DNA of 64,000 bases, taken from positions 558,001 through 622,000 of the forward strand of contig NZ_VFJE01000056.1 in NCBI RefSeq assembly GCF_006385255.1, read 5' to 3'. The notes under the pieces were generated by a model, which was not told where the DNA came from, ran no database searches, and saw only the letters and a program-made list of their open reading frames with translations. The translations under genes and the position numbers were made by a program. Below, piece by piece: positions 50,018 to 59,846 of the stretch. This stretch comes from Flavobacterium microcysteis. Its GTDB lineage: Bacteria; Bacteroidota; Bacteroidia; Flavobacteriales; Flavobacteriaceae. Position 1 is the first letter of the stretch. Each line of letters opens with the position of its first letter.

Positions 50018-51721
50018 TTATCCGATATACTGGACTATTTTATCCTCACCATTAACAGCTACTTTTGTCAAACCGTGTTTTGCAAGAGATTTCATAGCTG
50101 CATCCCATTTTTTACCGCTTAAATCAGCTTTGACTTTTAATAGGTTCAAAGACATAGCGTTTTCGTTAGCTTTCAGGATTTCGATAATTCCTTTTTCTTC
50201 TGCCGTAAGTTCAACTTCTACTGTTTTTTTCTCAGGTCGCATTTGCGGGAAGAATAATACTTCTTGAATAGAAGCATTATTGGTGAGGAACATTATCAAT
50301 CTGTCCATTCCAATTCCTAGCCCTGATGTAGGAGGCATTCCATATTCTAAAGCTCTTAAGAAGTCGTAATCGATAAACTGTGTAGCTTCATCATCGCCTC
50401 GTTCAGACAATTTTAGCTGTGCCTCAAATCGTTCTCTTTGGTCGATTGGGTCGTTCAATTCAGAATAAGCATTTGCTACTTCTTTTCCGCAGACCATTAG
50501 CTCAAAACGTTCTGTAAGTTCCGGGTTGTCGCGGTGCTCTTTGCAAAGCGGACTCATTTCTTTTGGATAATCAGTGATGAAAGTTGGTTGGATGAAGTTT
50601 CCTTCACATTTTTCACCAAAAATCTCATCGATTAATTTTCCTTTACCCATTGTTTCGTCAACTGCAATTCCCATTGACCTTGCAGCTTCGAAAATTTCTT
50701 TTTCCGTTTTTCCGGAAATGTCAAATCCAGTGTATTTTTTGATAGCATCGGTCATTGTTACACGAGCATAAGGCGCTTTGAAGCTTACTTTATGTTCTCC
50801 AAATGTGGTTTCAGGAGTTCCATTTACTGCTACAGCACAGTGCTCCAAAAGATTTTCTGTGAATTCCATCATCCAGTTGTAATCTTTGTAAGCTACATAA
50901 ATCTCCATAGCGGTAAACTCAGGATTATGAGTTCTGTCCATTCCTTCATTTCTGAAGTTTTTAGAGAATTCATATACGCCATCAAAACCTCCTACAATTA
51001 ATCTTTTCAGATACAATTCATTAGCAATCCTCATGTATAAAGGAATGTCTAAGGAGTTGTGATGTGTAATGAAAGGTCTCGCAGCAGCTCCACCTGGTAT
51101 AGATTGCAATACCGGAGTTTCTACTTCCATATATCCAGCGGTATTGAAAAAGTTACGCATGGCATTGAACAGCTTTGTTCTTTTTACGAAAACTTCTTTT
51201 ACTTGTGGATTTACTACCAAATCAACATAGCGCTGACGGTAACGCAATTCAGGATCCGTAAATCCGTCATGCAGGTTTCCTTCAGCATCGATTTTTGGTA
51301 ATGGCAATGGGCGAAGTGTTTTACTTAGGAAAGTGAAATTGGTCACTAGGATTGATTTTTCACCTACTTGTGTCGTAAATAAGCTGCCTTCAACGCCAAT
51401 AAAGTCGCCTAAGTCGACTAGTTTTTTAAACACTTCGTTATAAAGTGTTTTGTCTTCGCCAGGGCAAAGTTCATCACGATTTATGTAAATCTGAATACGT
51501 CCTTCGCTATCCTGCAAAGATGCAAAAGAGGCTTTTCCCTGAATTCTTGTACTCATGACACGCCCTGCAACAATCACTTTCTTTCCTTCTTCAAAAGTGT
51601 CCTTGACCTGTTTCGAAGTGTGTGACACTGGAAACAAATTGGCCGGATATGGGTTGATGCCGAGTTCTCTCAGCCTTCCCAACTTTTCTCTTCTGATGAT
51701 TTCTTGTTCTGAAAGTTGCAT
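50018..51721 (-). CDS. lysS: Lysine--tRNA ligase (class II)
   Basis: A 567-residue class II synthetase: N-terminal OB-fold anticodon domain (about 55-165; VIVAGRVMSTRIQGKASFASL), motif 2 FRNEGMDRTHNPEFT and motif 3 GLGIGMDRL. The last about 65 residues (ELTAEEKGIIEILKANENAM to the end) extend beyond the usual LysS C-terminus and look like a small helical, winged-helix-like appendix, regular in Bacteroidota enzymes. Its promoter box is at 51743-51750. Confidence 0.97.
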   Translation of the reverse strand: MQLSEQEIIRREKLGRLRELGINPYPANLFPVSHTSKQVKDTFEEGKKVIVAGRVMSTRIQGKASFASLQDSEGRIQIYINRDELCPGEDKTLYNEVFKKLVDLGDFIGVEGSLFTTQVGEKSILVTNFTFLSKTLRPLPLPKIDAEGNLHDGFTDPELRYRQRYVDLVVNPQVKEVFVKRTKLFNAMRNFFNTAGYMEVETPVLQSIPGGAAARPFITHHNSLDIPLYMRIANELYLKRLIVGGFDGVYEFSKNFRNEGMDRTHNPEFTAMEIYVAYKDYNWMMEFTENLLEHCAVAVNGTPETTFGEHKVSFKAPYARVTMTDAIKKYTGFDISGKTEKEIFEAARSMGIAVDETMGKGKLIDEIFGEKCEGNFIQPTFITDYPKEMSPLCKEHRDNPELTERFELMVCGKEVANAYSELNDPIDQRERFEAQLKLSERGDDEATQFIDYDFLRALEYGMPPTSGLGIGMDRLIMFLTNNASIQEVLFFPQMRPEKKTVEVELTAEEKGIIEILKANENAMSLNLLKVKADLSGKKWDAAMKSLAKHGLTKVAVNGEDKIVQYIG

Positions 51722-51742
51722 ATAGTGTTAATTTTAAGGGTG

Positions 51743-51750
51743 CAAAGATA
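51743..51750 (-). promoter_or_regulatory. -7 box before lysS
   Basis: TATCTTTG on the minus strand, an exact consensus, 21 bp before the lysS ATG. Confidence 0.68.
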
Positions 51751-51794
51751 ATTAAAAGTTGGTACGCCGGAAAATCAAAAAAATGAAAAAGATA

Positions 51795-51828
51795 AAAAAA
51801 GGCTGCACATTTAAGTAGCAGCCTTTTT
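51795..51828 (-). terminator. Terminator of the GEVED protein gene
   Basis: AAAAAAAGGCTGC and GCAGCCTTTTT pair around an 11-base loop, with T runs on the minus strand. It is 22 bp past the stop of the leftward gene. Confidence 0.85.
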
Positions 51829-51850
51829 AAAGTAAAATTTTAAGCCGAAT

Positions 51851-52666
51851 TTAGTTGGCTATTTTTTTGACATGCACTATTTGGTCGGAAGTTAATATTT
51901 TTAATATTAAAATTTGATTACCCAGTGACGAGCTGTCCAAGCTTGATGAATTATTGCCAATGTTGGCTTTTTGATAAATCAGTTTTCCGGTAAGATCATA
52001 TAGTTCTATGCTGTCAATTAATGCATGGGAACTGTTGATGTTCAAAAAGTCATTTGAATTTGATATTACCAGCTGGTTCTGGTTCTTGATGTCGTCAATT
52101 CCTAAAGCTGGTTGGATATTTACAGTATAATCTTCTGTTTCGCCATATTCAGACTCTTCGTCGCAGGCTTGGTCGTCTGTGGCTGCTGCTGCTCCAACAG
52201 CTGCTACACGAACTCTCATTCTTTTTGTTCCCACTGATACAGTTGCAGGAATTGTGATGTTTCCGGTTACAGTATTGCCGCTTCCTGTGCCAATATAGGT
52301 AAATTCTGAAGCTTCAAAAATTTGATTCCCATTATAGTCTATCCATACGCTCACAGATTCGTTAGACCAGCCGTCTCCTACGGTCACGGAGATAGGATAG
52401 GAAGATCCGATATTCAGATTTGGGGCTGCTAGCGCTGTAAAGTTGTTATACCCGCCACCGCCGCAGGTACTTGCATTTGTCAATGTCCCTATTGAAACAT
52501 TCAGAATTAGGTCGTCATCTGTGCAATCCAATAAAGGTTCACAGTATTGGGAGTGTGCCTGGAATCCCAATGTACAAAACATAAGACCGAAAATGAGTTT
52601 CATGTTATGAAACCGATTACGGGCAAAATGTTTTTTTTGATTTTTTAAAGTAGTTTTCAAATTCAT
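51851..52666 (-). CDS. Secreted GEVED-domain protein with type IX sorting tail
   Basis: A 271-residue protein. A hydrophobic signal peptide begins near residue 22 (MKLIFGLMFCTLGF, ending AHSQ), so the ATG at 52603 is an alternative start. The region about 55-180 is a GEVED-type beta domain, showing VGDGWSNESVSVWIDYNGN and MRVRVAAVGAA, ending with the characteristic acidic EYGETEDYTVNI. The last about 75 residues are a type A T9SS sorting domain (IDSIELYDLTGKLIYQKA, ending LTSDQIVHVKKIAN). It is exported by the type IX system; it has no enzymatic motif and may be an adhesin. Confidence 0.88.
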   Translation of the reverse strand: MNLKTTLKNQKKHFARNRFHNMKLIFGLMFCTLGFQAHSQYCEPLLDCTDDDLILNVSIGTLTNASTCGGGGYNNFTALAAPNLNIGSSYPISVTVGDGWSNESVSVWIDYNGNQIFEASEFTYIGTGSGNTVTGNITIPATVSVGTKRMRVRVAAVGAAAATDDQACDEESEYGETEDYTVNIQPALGIDDIKNQNQLVISNSNDFLNINSSHALIDSIELYDLTGKLIYQKANIGNNSSSLDSSSLGNQILILKILTSDQIVHVKKIAN

Positions 52667-52816
52667 AATAATACTGTTTAGGGGTTATAGATTAATAATG
52701 TATTAATGTAAATTTAAAAAAAATAAATTTAATATAGATAATTTGTTAATATTAGAAAGTTTTGTTGTTGGTGTTTTAGGGGTTTTGGGTGGCGTGAATT
52801 ATGGTGTTTAAGTTTG

Positions 52817-52824
52817 TATCTTTG
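52817..52824 (+). promoter_or_regulatory. -7 box before lipB
   Basis: TATCTTTG, exact TAnnTTTG, ends 19 bp before the lipB ATG. Confidence 0.7.
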
Positions 52825-52843
52825 TATTGTCAAAGTTTAGATT

Positions 52844-53563
52844 ATGAATAAGGAGATACAACTTCTGGATTTAGGCCGGAAAGACTATAAGGATACTTGG
52901 GAATATCAGGAAAGCCTTTTTAAAGATATTCTTGATTTAAAAATAAAAAACAGAAGAGAAGAGTTGGATCTTGAGACTCCGAATTATTTCCTTTTTGTTG
53001 AGCATCCGCATGTTTATACGTTAGGGAAAAGTGGCGATTTTAATAACTTACTTTTGAGTGAAAAAGAATTAGAGAATAAAGGAGCGACTTTTTATAAGAT
53101 AAACAGGGGAGGTGATATTACTTATCATGGTCCCGGCCAAATTGTAGGTTATCCTATTTTGGATTTGGAAAACTTTTTTACCGACATCCATAAATACTTG
53201 CGTTTTCTGGAAGAAGTTTTTATTCGTGTTTTGGCAGATTATGGACTTACGGGGACCCGAAGTGAGGGAGAGACCGGAGTTTGGTTGGGAGTAGGTACGC
53301 CTTTTGCCAGAAAGATATGTGCTTTGGGAGTACGAGCTTCACGATGGGTCACAATGCATGGTTTTGCCTTAAATGTAAATGCAGACTTGGGATATTTTGA
53401 TAATATCATTCCGTGTGGCATTCGAGGCAAAGCAGTAACTTCTTTAAATGTTGAGCTAGGTTTGGAAGAAATGGATTTGGAGGAAGTAAAAGAGAAAATA
53501 AAAACACACTTTACAGAACTCTTCGAATCGCAGTTTATTGCTTTTAAAGCGGTGACTGTTTAA
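52844..53563 (+). CDS. lipB: Octanoyltransferase (lipoate biosynthesis)
   Basis: A 239-residue protein transferring octanoate from ACP to lipoyl domains. The family segments are [34 protein letters not shown], the catalytic Lys/Gly region [19 protein letters not shown], and a Cys in [10 protein letters not shown] that fits the catalytic Cys. Full length. Its stop overlaps the convergent rnhB stop by 4 bp. Confidence 0.96.
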   Translation: MNKEIQLLDLGRKDYKDTWEYQESLFKDILDLKIKNRREELDLETPNYFLFVEHPHVYTLGKSGDFNNLLLSEKELENKGATFYKINRGGDITYHGPGQIVGYPILDLENFFTDIHKYLRFLEEVFIRVLADYGLTGTRSEGETGVWLGVGTPFARKICALGVRASRWVTMHGFALNVNADLGYFDNIIPCGIRGKAVTSLNVELGLEEMDLEEVKEKIKTHFTELFESQFIAFKAVTV

Positions 53564-54165
53564 AATTCAATTTCCAATTGCTCAGGTAATAGGCGGAACG
53601 ACATTCTATGGTATTTTGTTGCGCCATATTTTTTTATAGCTTCCCGATGTTCTTTCGTGGGGTATCCCTTATTTTGTTTCCAATTGTACATTGGGAATTC
53701 TTCATGAATCCGATTCATGTACTCATCCCTATAAGTTTTTGCTAAAATTGAGGCTGCGGCAATGCTCAAATATTTGCTGTCACCTTTTATAATGCAGCTG
53801 TGCGGTATGTTGGCTACAGGTTTAAAGCGATTTCCGTCTACAATAATGTAATTAGGTATAGGATTCAATTTTTTTATGCATTCCTGCATAGCGTGTATTG
53901 AAGCATTGAGTATGTTTATTTTATCAATAATTTCAGGCTCAATATGGGTTACTGAATAGCAAAGCGCATTTTCTTCGATGATAGGTCTCAGGAAATCTCT
54001 GTTTTTTTCTGACAATTGCTTAGAGTCATTTAATAATTCGTTAAGAAAATCTTCAGGCAGAATTAATGCAGCAGCAGTTACAGGTCCGGCAAGACAACCT
54101 CGCCCAGCCTCGTCTGTTCCGCATTCAAACTTTAAATTAGAATAACTATTAAGTAACATTAACAT
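53560..54165 (-). CDS. rnhB: Ribonuclease HII
   Basis: A 201-residue enzyme cutting the RNA strand of RNA-DNA hybrids at ribonucleotides. The catalytic block is [14 protein letters not shown] (Asp18, Glu19), then [11 protein letters not shown] and a C-terminal [17 protein letters not shown] with a conserved Asp. The first two candidate ATGs are adjacent (MLMLLNS); the upstream one is taken. Confidence 0.96.
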   Translation of the reverse strand: MLMLLNSYSNLKFECGTDEAGRGCLAGPVTAAALILPEDFLNELLNDSKQLSEKNRDFLRPIIEENALCYSVTHIEPEIIDKINILNASIHAMQECIKKLNPIPNYIIVDGNRFKPVANIPHSCIIKGDSKYLSIAAASILAKTYRDEYMNRIHEEFPMYNWKQNKGYPTKEHREAIKKYGATKYHRMSFRLLPEQLEIEF

Positions 54166-54359
54166 TTCGGAATTTTAGCAAAAATATAAAAAATGACGCA
54201 ACCTTTTGAATTTTGCGCGTCTAATATGCGAGATATCTGCATAAATCTGAAATATCGGGCTTCTTTAGCGTTAATAAAAATATTATTCCGAAGTAATATT
54301 TGTTTATTTAAGAAATTATTAAGAAGTTTGCAAGATAACTAACTCAAATAAATTTAAAT

Positions 54360-57300
54360 ATGAGATCTAAGTTCAAATGGATTTTTGCGCTTTTACTAGC
54401 GTTTTCAATGCAGTTTTCCTTCGCACAGGAGAAAACTATTTCTGGTACAATTACCGATGGTCAGGGCTTGCCATTACCGGGTGTTAATGTTGTAGTTAAA
54501 GGAACAACTCGTGGAGCACAAACTGATTTTGATGGTAAATATTCCATCTCTGCAAGTCAGGGCGAGGTTTTACAGTTTAGCTTCGTAGGTTATAAAACTT
54601 CTACTGCAGCTGTAGGGGCTTCTAGCACCGTAAATGTGTCTATGCAGGAAAGTGATGAGATGCTTAATGAAGTAATTGTTACTGGGTATACAAATACCAA
54701 AAGACCTAAGAGTTTGGCGGCAGTAAACTTTGTAAGTATGGATGAAGTAGAAGAAAGATCAAATGCTTCTGTAATCCAAAACCTTCAAGGTATGGTTGCT
54801 GGTTTGAACATTGGTACTGGTAGCGGTCAGCCTGGTGCTGATAGTACAATCATCTTAAGAGGTATTGGTTCTATCAATGGTAACATTGAGCCTTTATTTA
54901 TTGTTGATGGTATGCCTGTTGATGAGGATGGATTCAGATCTATTAACCAAAACGATATTACATCTATTGCGGTTTTGAAAGATGCTGCTGCTACATCTAT
55001 TTATGGTAACAGAGGAGCTAATGGTGTTATTGTAATTAACACTAAGAGTGCTAAATTTGGGCAAAGCCTTGAGATTAAATATCGTGGACAATACGGTATG
55101 ACTGAACTTCAGAAATTCAATATTGATGTAATGAGTTCTAGACAGTTGTTAGAATTCCAGAGAAAATATAACGATGGAAGAGGAGCTGGTATGACTGATG
55201 CTGAGCTTGCTGATGCGGCTAAAATTAATACTGATTGGAGAGATGTTTTCTTCAGAACTGGTGTTACTCAACAACATGATATTTCATTCTCTTCAGGTTC
55301 TAAAAACTCAAGAAGCTTTACTTCTCTTGGATTTATGGATCAGGATGGTATTTTTATCAATACAAACTTTAAAAGATTTAACTTTAGAAATAATTTCAAC
55401 GGAAAATCTGATAATGAGAAATTTACTTATACATCAAATATCAACGTTAACTTCTCTAGAAGTTCAGGTATAGATGGGGCAGGTTCAAATGCAATATTCT
55501 TTGCTCCTTTTACTGCCGCTATTAGAGGTTTACCTTATATTAATCCTAATACAGTATTGCCTTATCGTGATACAGATGCGCTTTCAGTGCAGAATGCTCC
55601 TTTAGTATTGTTGAATTCATCTAGAATGAACTCTGATATTGAGGATGAACTTAAGATTTTAGCTAACTTTAATGCTGATTATAAAATCAATGATAATTTC
55701 TCTGTGGGAATTAACATGGGTGTGGATTTCTCAGGATTTAGTACTAAAGAAATCACTGATCCGTTGAGTTTACTAGGGCCTTTCCAGGTTGATGCTCGTG
55801 CTCAGTATGGTGGTATACATGAAGAGTCAAGTACAAGAGACTTTAGATTTAATAATACTACTTATTTGAAATATAACAAAGTGTTTAATGACAAACACTC
55901 ATTGAATGTTGGTTTGTATACTGAATATTACAAAGCTCACTATAACGGATTTAATTTCCAAAAAAGAGGTTTAGATTCTAGATTTACTGGTACTTCGGCA
56001 GCTTTCATTCCGTCAACTACTATTGAATCTTGGCAACAATTGCCTCCATATATCCCAACTGCTCTTGGATCATTTAAATCTGAGGAAGGTTTGTTCTCTT
56101 ATTTTGGACAAGTTGATTACGACTATTCTGAAAAATATGGAATTAGTGCAAACGTAAGAAGAGATGCTACTTTCCGATTTGTTGATGATAATAGATGGGG
56201 TACTTTCTGGTCTGTTGCAGGTAGATGGAACATCGATCAAGAAAGCTTCATGCAAGGTTCAGCATTCAACATGTTGAAATTAAGAGGATCATATGGTACT
56301 TCTGGTAACCAAAGAGTAAGTAATACTCAATATGCTGCTTTGAGCTTACCACGTACATTGTATGCTGTTGGTACTGGTTATAACGGTACACCATCTACAG
56401 TTTTATCACAATTAGAAAACCCATCAGTTCAATGGGAAGAAATCAAACAAACAAACATTGGTTTGGATTTCGGACTATGGCAGAATAAATTAAATGGTAG
56501 TATCGATGTTTATAAGAAAGAGACTAATAAGCTTTACCAAAGTTCTCCAATTTCAGCTGTACAAGGAGCTACTAGCATCAGTACAAACATTGGAGGTATG
56601 GAAAATAAAGGTATCGAATTGACTTTGAACTATAATATTTTCAAAAACCAAGATTGGGATTTCTCTGTTGGAGGTAACGTGTCTTACAACAAAAACAAAA
56701 TCACTGAATTACCGCCTACAACAAACGGTTTAGTATTTGAAGGAGGGTCGACAGCTCTAGGTGTAGGTGAATCTATTGGTTCTTTCTATGTAGTGAAATA
56801 TGCAGGTGTTAACCCAGCAAACGGTAACCCATTATTCCACACTGCAGATGGTGGATTAACAGAAACAATTACTGACGCTAATAGAGTGTTTACAGGAAAA
56901 TCTCAATATCCAGTTTGGCAAGGAGGTTTCAATACAAACGTTAGCTACAAAGGATTCTCATTATATACTCAGTGGAGTTTTGTTGCTGATATCTACAGAA
57001 ACAACTTGGATTTAGGAACTTTAGAAAATGGAACTCCAGGTTCATTAGATGATGGAAACAGATCTGTAACTATGCTTAAAGCATGGCAGACTCCAGGTGA
57101 TATCACTTCAATACCAAGAGTTGGTCACGGATATAATGAAATTGATTACATTAACAGTACAGACAGATATCTAGAAGATGCTTCTTACTTGAGATTGAGA
57201 AACATTAAGTTAAGCTATAACTTTACTTCAGACCAATTGGGTAGAACTTTCTTAAAAGGTTTAGGTTTCTTTATCCAGGCTGAAAATATCGTTACTTTCT

Positions 57301-57404
57301 CTTCTTGGAGAGGCTGGGATCCTGAATCTAACTTTAGATCTACTGATAGAGGTCAGTATCCAACTCCAAAAATATTTACTTTTGGAACATCAATTAATTT
57401 TTAA
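54360..57404 (+). CDS. SusC/RagA-type TonB-dependent outer-membrane transporter
   Basis: A 1014-residue protein with signal peptide (1-23), a carboxypeptidase-regulatory-like domain (25-110; ISGTITDGQGLPLPGVNVVVKGT), the TonB-box-like segment DEMLNEVIVTGYT, a plug domain (about 120-230 with the SusC signature NIEPLFIVDGMP and GNRGANGVIVINTKSA) and a barrel ending in PKIFTFGTSINF. It pairs with the SusD-like lipoprotein directly behind (10 bp). Codon use in this and the next two genes favours AGA, TCT and ACT more than most neighbours, suggesting high expression. Confidence 0.96.
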   Translation: MRSKFKWIFALLLAFSMQFSFAQEKTISGTITDGQGLPLPGVNVVVKGTTRGAQTDFDGKYSISASQGEVLQFSFVGYKTSTAAVGASSTVNVSMQESDEMLNEVIVTGYTNTKRPKSLAAVNFVSMDEVEERSNASVIQNLQGMVAGLNIGTGSGQPGADSTIILRGIGSINGNIEPLFIVDGMPVDEDGFRSINQNDITSIAVLKDAAATSIYGNRGANGVIVINTKSAKFGQSLEIKYRGQYGMTELQKFNIDVMSSRQLLEFQRKYNDGRGAGMTDAELADAAKINTDWRDVFFRTGVTQQHDISFSSGSKNSRSFTSLGFMDQDGIFINTNFKRFNFRNNFNGKSDNEKFTYTSNINVNFSRSSGIDGAGSNAIFFAPFTAAIRGLPYINPNTVLPYRDTDALSVQNAPLVLLNSSRMNSDIEDELKILANFNADYKINDNFSVGINMGVDFSGFSTKEITDPLSLLGPFQVDARAQYGGIHEESSTRDFRFNNTTYLKYNKVFNDKHSLNVGLYTEYYKAHYNGFNFQKRGLDSRFTGTSAAFIPSTTIESWQQLPPYIPTALGSFKSEEGLFSYFGQVDYDYSEKYGISANVRRDATFRFVDDNRWGTFWSVAGRWNIDQESFMQGSAFNMLKLRGSYGTSGNQRVSNTQYAALSLPRTLYAVGTGYNGTPSTVLSQLENPSVQWEEIKQTNIGLDFGLWQNKLNGSIDVYKKETNKLYQSSPISAVQGATSISTNIGGMENKGIELTLNYNIFKNQDWDFSVGGNVSYNKNKITELPPTTNGLVFEGGSTALGVGESIGSFYVVKYAGVNPANGNPLFHTADGGLTETITDANRVFTGKSQYPVWQGGFNTNVSYKGFSLYTQWSFVADIYRNNLDLGTLENGTPGSLDDGNRSVTMLKAWQTPGDITSIPRVGHGYNEIDYINSTDRYLEDASYLRLRNIKLSYNFTSDQLGRTFLKGLGFFIQAENIVTFSSWRGWDPESNFRSTDRGQYPTPKIFTFGTSINF

Positions 57405-57414
57405 AAAAAAGAAT

Positions 57415-58905
57415 ATGAAAAAATCGATATTATTATTACCAATTTTTTTCTTGATGCTATTCTCATGCTCAGATGCATATGATATTAGACAAGATAATGA
57501 AGTGGAAGATCCGGAGGCTTTTACTACCATTGCACACTTGGCATCTGGTTTAAATGGAGCATATGCTGCTTATGGACCTGATTTTGGTGGAGACGCTATT
57601 ATCTTTAATGATTTGTTTACCGATAATATAAGAAAAGGAAAAAGCAATAACGGACAAGGTTCTGAAGAATATAACTTTTTGATGCAACCTAACTCTGATA
57701 TGCCTGAGTCTGTATGGGGTAATAGATATGCTACTATCAACAGAGTTAACAGGGTTTTGAGAGCTTATGATAGATTATATGATGGATTTACAGATCCTGA
57801 AAAAAGAAGAGCTAATCAGATTAAAGGTCATTTATTAGCTTTAAGAGCATTATGTCATTTTGATTTATTCCAGTATTTTACTGTAGATTATAAGAATGCT
57901 GCAAGTCCATGTGTTATTAAGATGGATTTTGTACCTGCTTCTACTTTTGATGTTTTTCCTAGAAATACTGTTGGAGAGATTACTGATTTTATCAAACAAG
58001 ATTTGACTGAAGGTAGAGCCTTGATAGTGCAAGCTCTTACACCGCTTTTTACAGGAGAAACAATTCCTGCTGAATTAACGGCATACAATACAGTTATGTA
58101 TTTAAGACCTGTTGCAATTGATTTTATCTCATGTAAACTTGCATTGCTTCAAGGTGACTATCCAACTGCTCAGTCTATAGCAAATACGATATTGACAACA
58201 CCTGGAAATGCGCTTGCTAGTAGAACTATATATGCACAAATGTTTGGTACTACAGATGCTGCTGGTGAATCTGCTTTTAAATTGTCAAGAGTTCTTCGTA
58301 ATAATCAAGTAACTTCATTGTTCTATTTTAATTATGATAGTAATGGTAGAGCAATTGACCCTTTGTTTTATGGATCACTTCAGTTGTATAACTTATTTAC
58401 AGCAGCTGATATTAGAAGAACTGTTATTTTTGGAGGTTCTAATGACATAGGTAGAGGTGAGCTTCCAATTACTAAGTATCCTGGAAGTAACGACGGAGCT
58501 GGAATCAATGATATTAAGTTATTTAGATTTGCAGAATTGAAGTTGATTCTTGCTGAATGTAAAGCTAGAAATAATGATTTACTTGGTGCAGCTACTGATG
58601 TTCAGCAATTAAGAGCACAAAGACTTACGGGAGCTAATCCAGTACCTACTTATGCTAACTTGAATGCAGCTTTAACTGATATTCTAAATGAAAGAAGAAA
58701 AGAGTTTGCTTTTGAAGGTCATAGATATTTGGATTTAAAACGTATTGGTAACGAAATTAACGTTGGTATTAGTAGATTGGCTGATGATGCTTTTTCTTTT
58801 AGCGCTCCTACTTCTTTGCCTGCTAGTGATTACAGATTCACTTTGCCAATCCCTAGGTCTGAAATTTCAGCAAACCCTACAATTGCTCAAAACCCTAATT
58901 ATTAA
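57415..58905 (+). CDS. SusD/RagB-type surface lipoprotein
   Basis: A 496-residue protein, taken from the ATG at 57415 because that gives a lipoprotein signal (MKKSILLLPIFFLM, Cys in LFSCSD); an upstream in-frame ATG lies inside susC. The N-terminal TPR-like helices include GAYAAYGPDF and ESVWGNRYATINRVNRVL, and the C-terminal part contains ELKLILAECKARN and LNERRKEFAFEGHRYLDLKRIG, a SusD signature. It caps the SusC transporter and binds the substrate. The substrate is unknown. Confidence 0.95.
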   Translation: MKKSILLLPIFFLMLFSCSDAYDIRQDNEVEDPEAFTTIAHLASGLNGAYAAYGPDFGGDAIIFNDLFTDNIRKGKSNNGQGSEEYNFLMQPNSDMPESVWGNRYATINRVNRVLRAYDRLYDGFTDPEKRRANQIKGHLLALRALCHFDLFQYFTVDYKNAASPCVIKMDFVPASTFDVFPRNTVGEITDFIKQDLTEGRALIVQALTPLFTGETIPAELTAYNTVMYLRPVAIDFISCKLALLQGDYPTAQSIANTILTTPGNALASRTIYAQMFGTTDAAGESAFKLSRVLRNNQVTSLFYFNYDSNGRAIDPLFYGSLQLYNLFTAADIRRTVIFGGSNDIGRGELPITKYPGSNDGAGINDIKLFRFAELKLILAECKARNNDLLGAATDVQQLRAQRLTGANPVPTYANLNAALTDILNERRKEFAFEGHRYLDLKRIGNEINVGISRLADDAFSFSAPTSLPASDYRFTLPIPRSEISANPTIAQNPNY

Positions 58906-58914
58906 TTTATTGTT

Positions 58915-59700
58915 ATGAAAAAACTTTTTATCCTATTAATCTCTGTTGCATCTTTTATAAGCTGCTCAGATCCTGACGAGGTAACGTATGATAGTAAGAA
59001 GACTTTTGTCGGTTTTGAAAATACTGTTTATGATTTGCGTGTTCCTAGAGATGCAAGCACTGTTTTGAATCTTAAATTTGCATCTAGTAGTGTATCTAGT
59101 GCTGTAAGAACTTACAATGTGTCAGTTATAACTGATGTGTCTGATGCAAATACGGCTACTTATAGCATTCCGGCAACTTTTACTATTCCTGCTAATGAGC
59201 GTTTTGGTACTCTTGCAATTGCAGGAACAGATAATGGTCTTGTTGATGCAACTGTCAAAAAATTTGTTTTTAAACTGTCTGGTTTAGGAGCAAATGAAAC
59301 TACAGATAATGATATCATAACTGTATTTGTATATGAATTTTGTCCTGTAGTTGCAGCTGATTTTGCTGGTACTTTTGATAGTAATACATGGTTTTTAGAT
59401 GGGCCTGCAGTCAATGAAATTGTTGCTGGTACTGATCCTAACACTATTGTGATTACAGATTTTTATGACACTCCTTTTGTATTAACATATGATGAGGATA
59501 ACAACATAACTTTCCCTCCTAAAGATACGGGACTTACTAATGGACCTGGAGGTCCTGCTATTTGGGCAAGAATGTCAGCTTCACCAACTCAAGTTTCTGG
59601 AATTGATGGTTGTACAGGTAGAATGACTCTATGGATAGAGTATTATACTCTTACTGGTCTAACGGCTGGAGTTCAACAAGAAGTGTTTGTAAAACAATAA
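58915..59700 (+). CDS. Lipoprotein of the SusCD operon, unknown binding protein
   Basis: A 261-residue protein with a lipoprotein signal (ISCSD, Cys about residue 18). Residues about 30-145 resemble a BT_3987/Calx-beta-like domain (TFVGFENTVYDLRVP, YSIPATFTIPANERFGTLAI). The rest is beta-rich (IVITDFYDTPFVLTYDEDNN). Position 9 bp after susD indicates a surface substrate-binding accessory. No catalytic motif. The terminator follows. Confidence 0.82.
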   Translation: MKKLFILLISVASFISCSDPDEVTYDSKKTFVGFENTVYDLRVPRDASTVLNLKFASSSVSSAVRTYNVSVITDVSDANTATYSIPATFTIPANERFGTLAIAGTDNGLVDATVKKFVFKLSGLGANETTDNDIITVFVYEFCPVVAADFAGTFDSNTWFLDGPAVNEIVAGTDPNTIVITDFYDTPFVLTYDEDNNITFPPKDTGLTNGPGGPAIWARMSASPTQVSGIDGCTGRMTLWIEYYTLTGLTAGVQQEVFVKQ

Positions 59701-59720
59701 TAGTATTGTTTATTTTACAT

Positions 59721-59759
59721 AAAAAAGACCGCTATAAGGAAACTTATAGCGGTTTTTTT
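59721..59759 (+). terminator. Terminator of the SusCD operon
   Basis: ACCGCTATAAG and CTTATAGCGGT form a perfect stem around GAAA with A and T tracts. Confidence 0.92.
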
Positions 59760-59816
59760 ATTTTTTTTAATGAATGTTAAATTTCGAATTAAAAGTGATA
59801 TATCGCCTTTTTTAAT

Positions 59817-59824
59817 TATTTTTG
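59817..59824 (+). promoter_or_regulatory. -7 box before the T9SS subtilase
   Basis: TATTTTTG fits TAnnTTTG and ends 22 bp before the ATG. Confidence 0.6.
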
Positions 59825-59846
59825 GAATTCTTTTAAATTATTTACT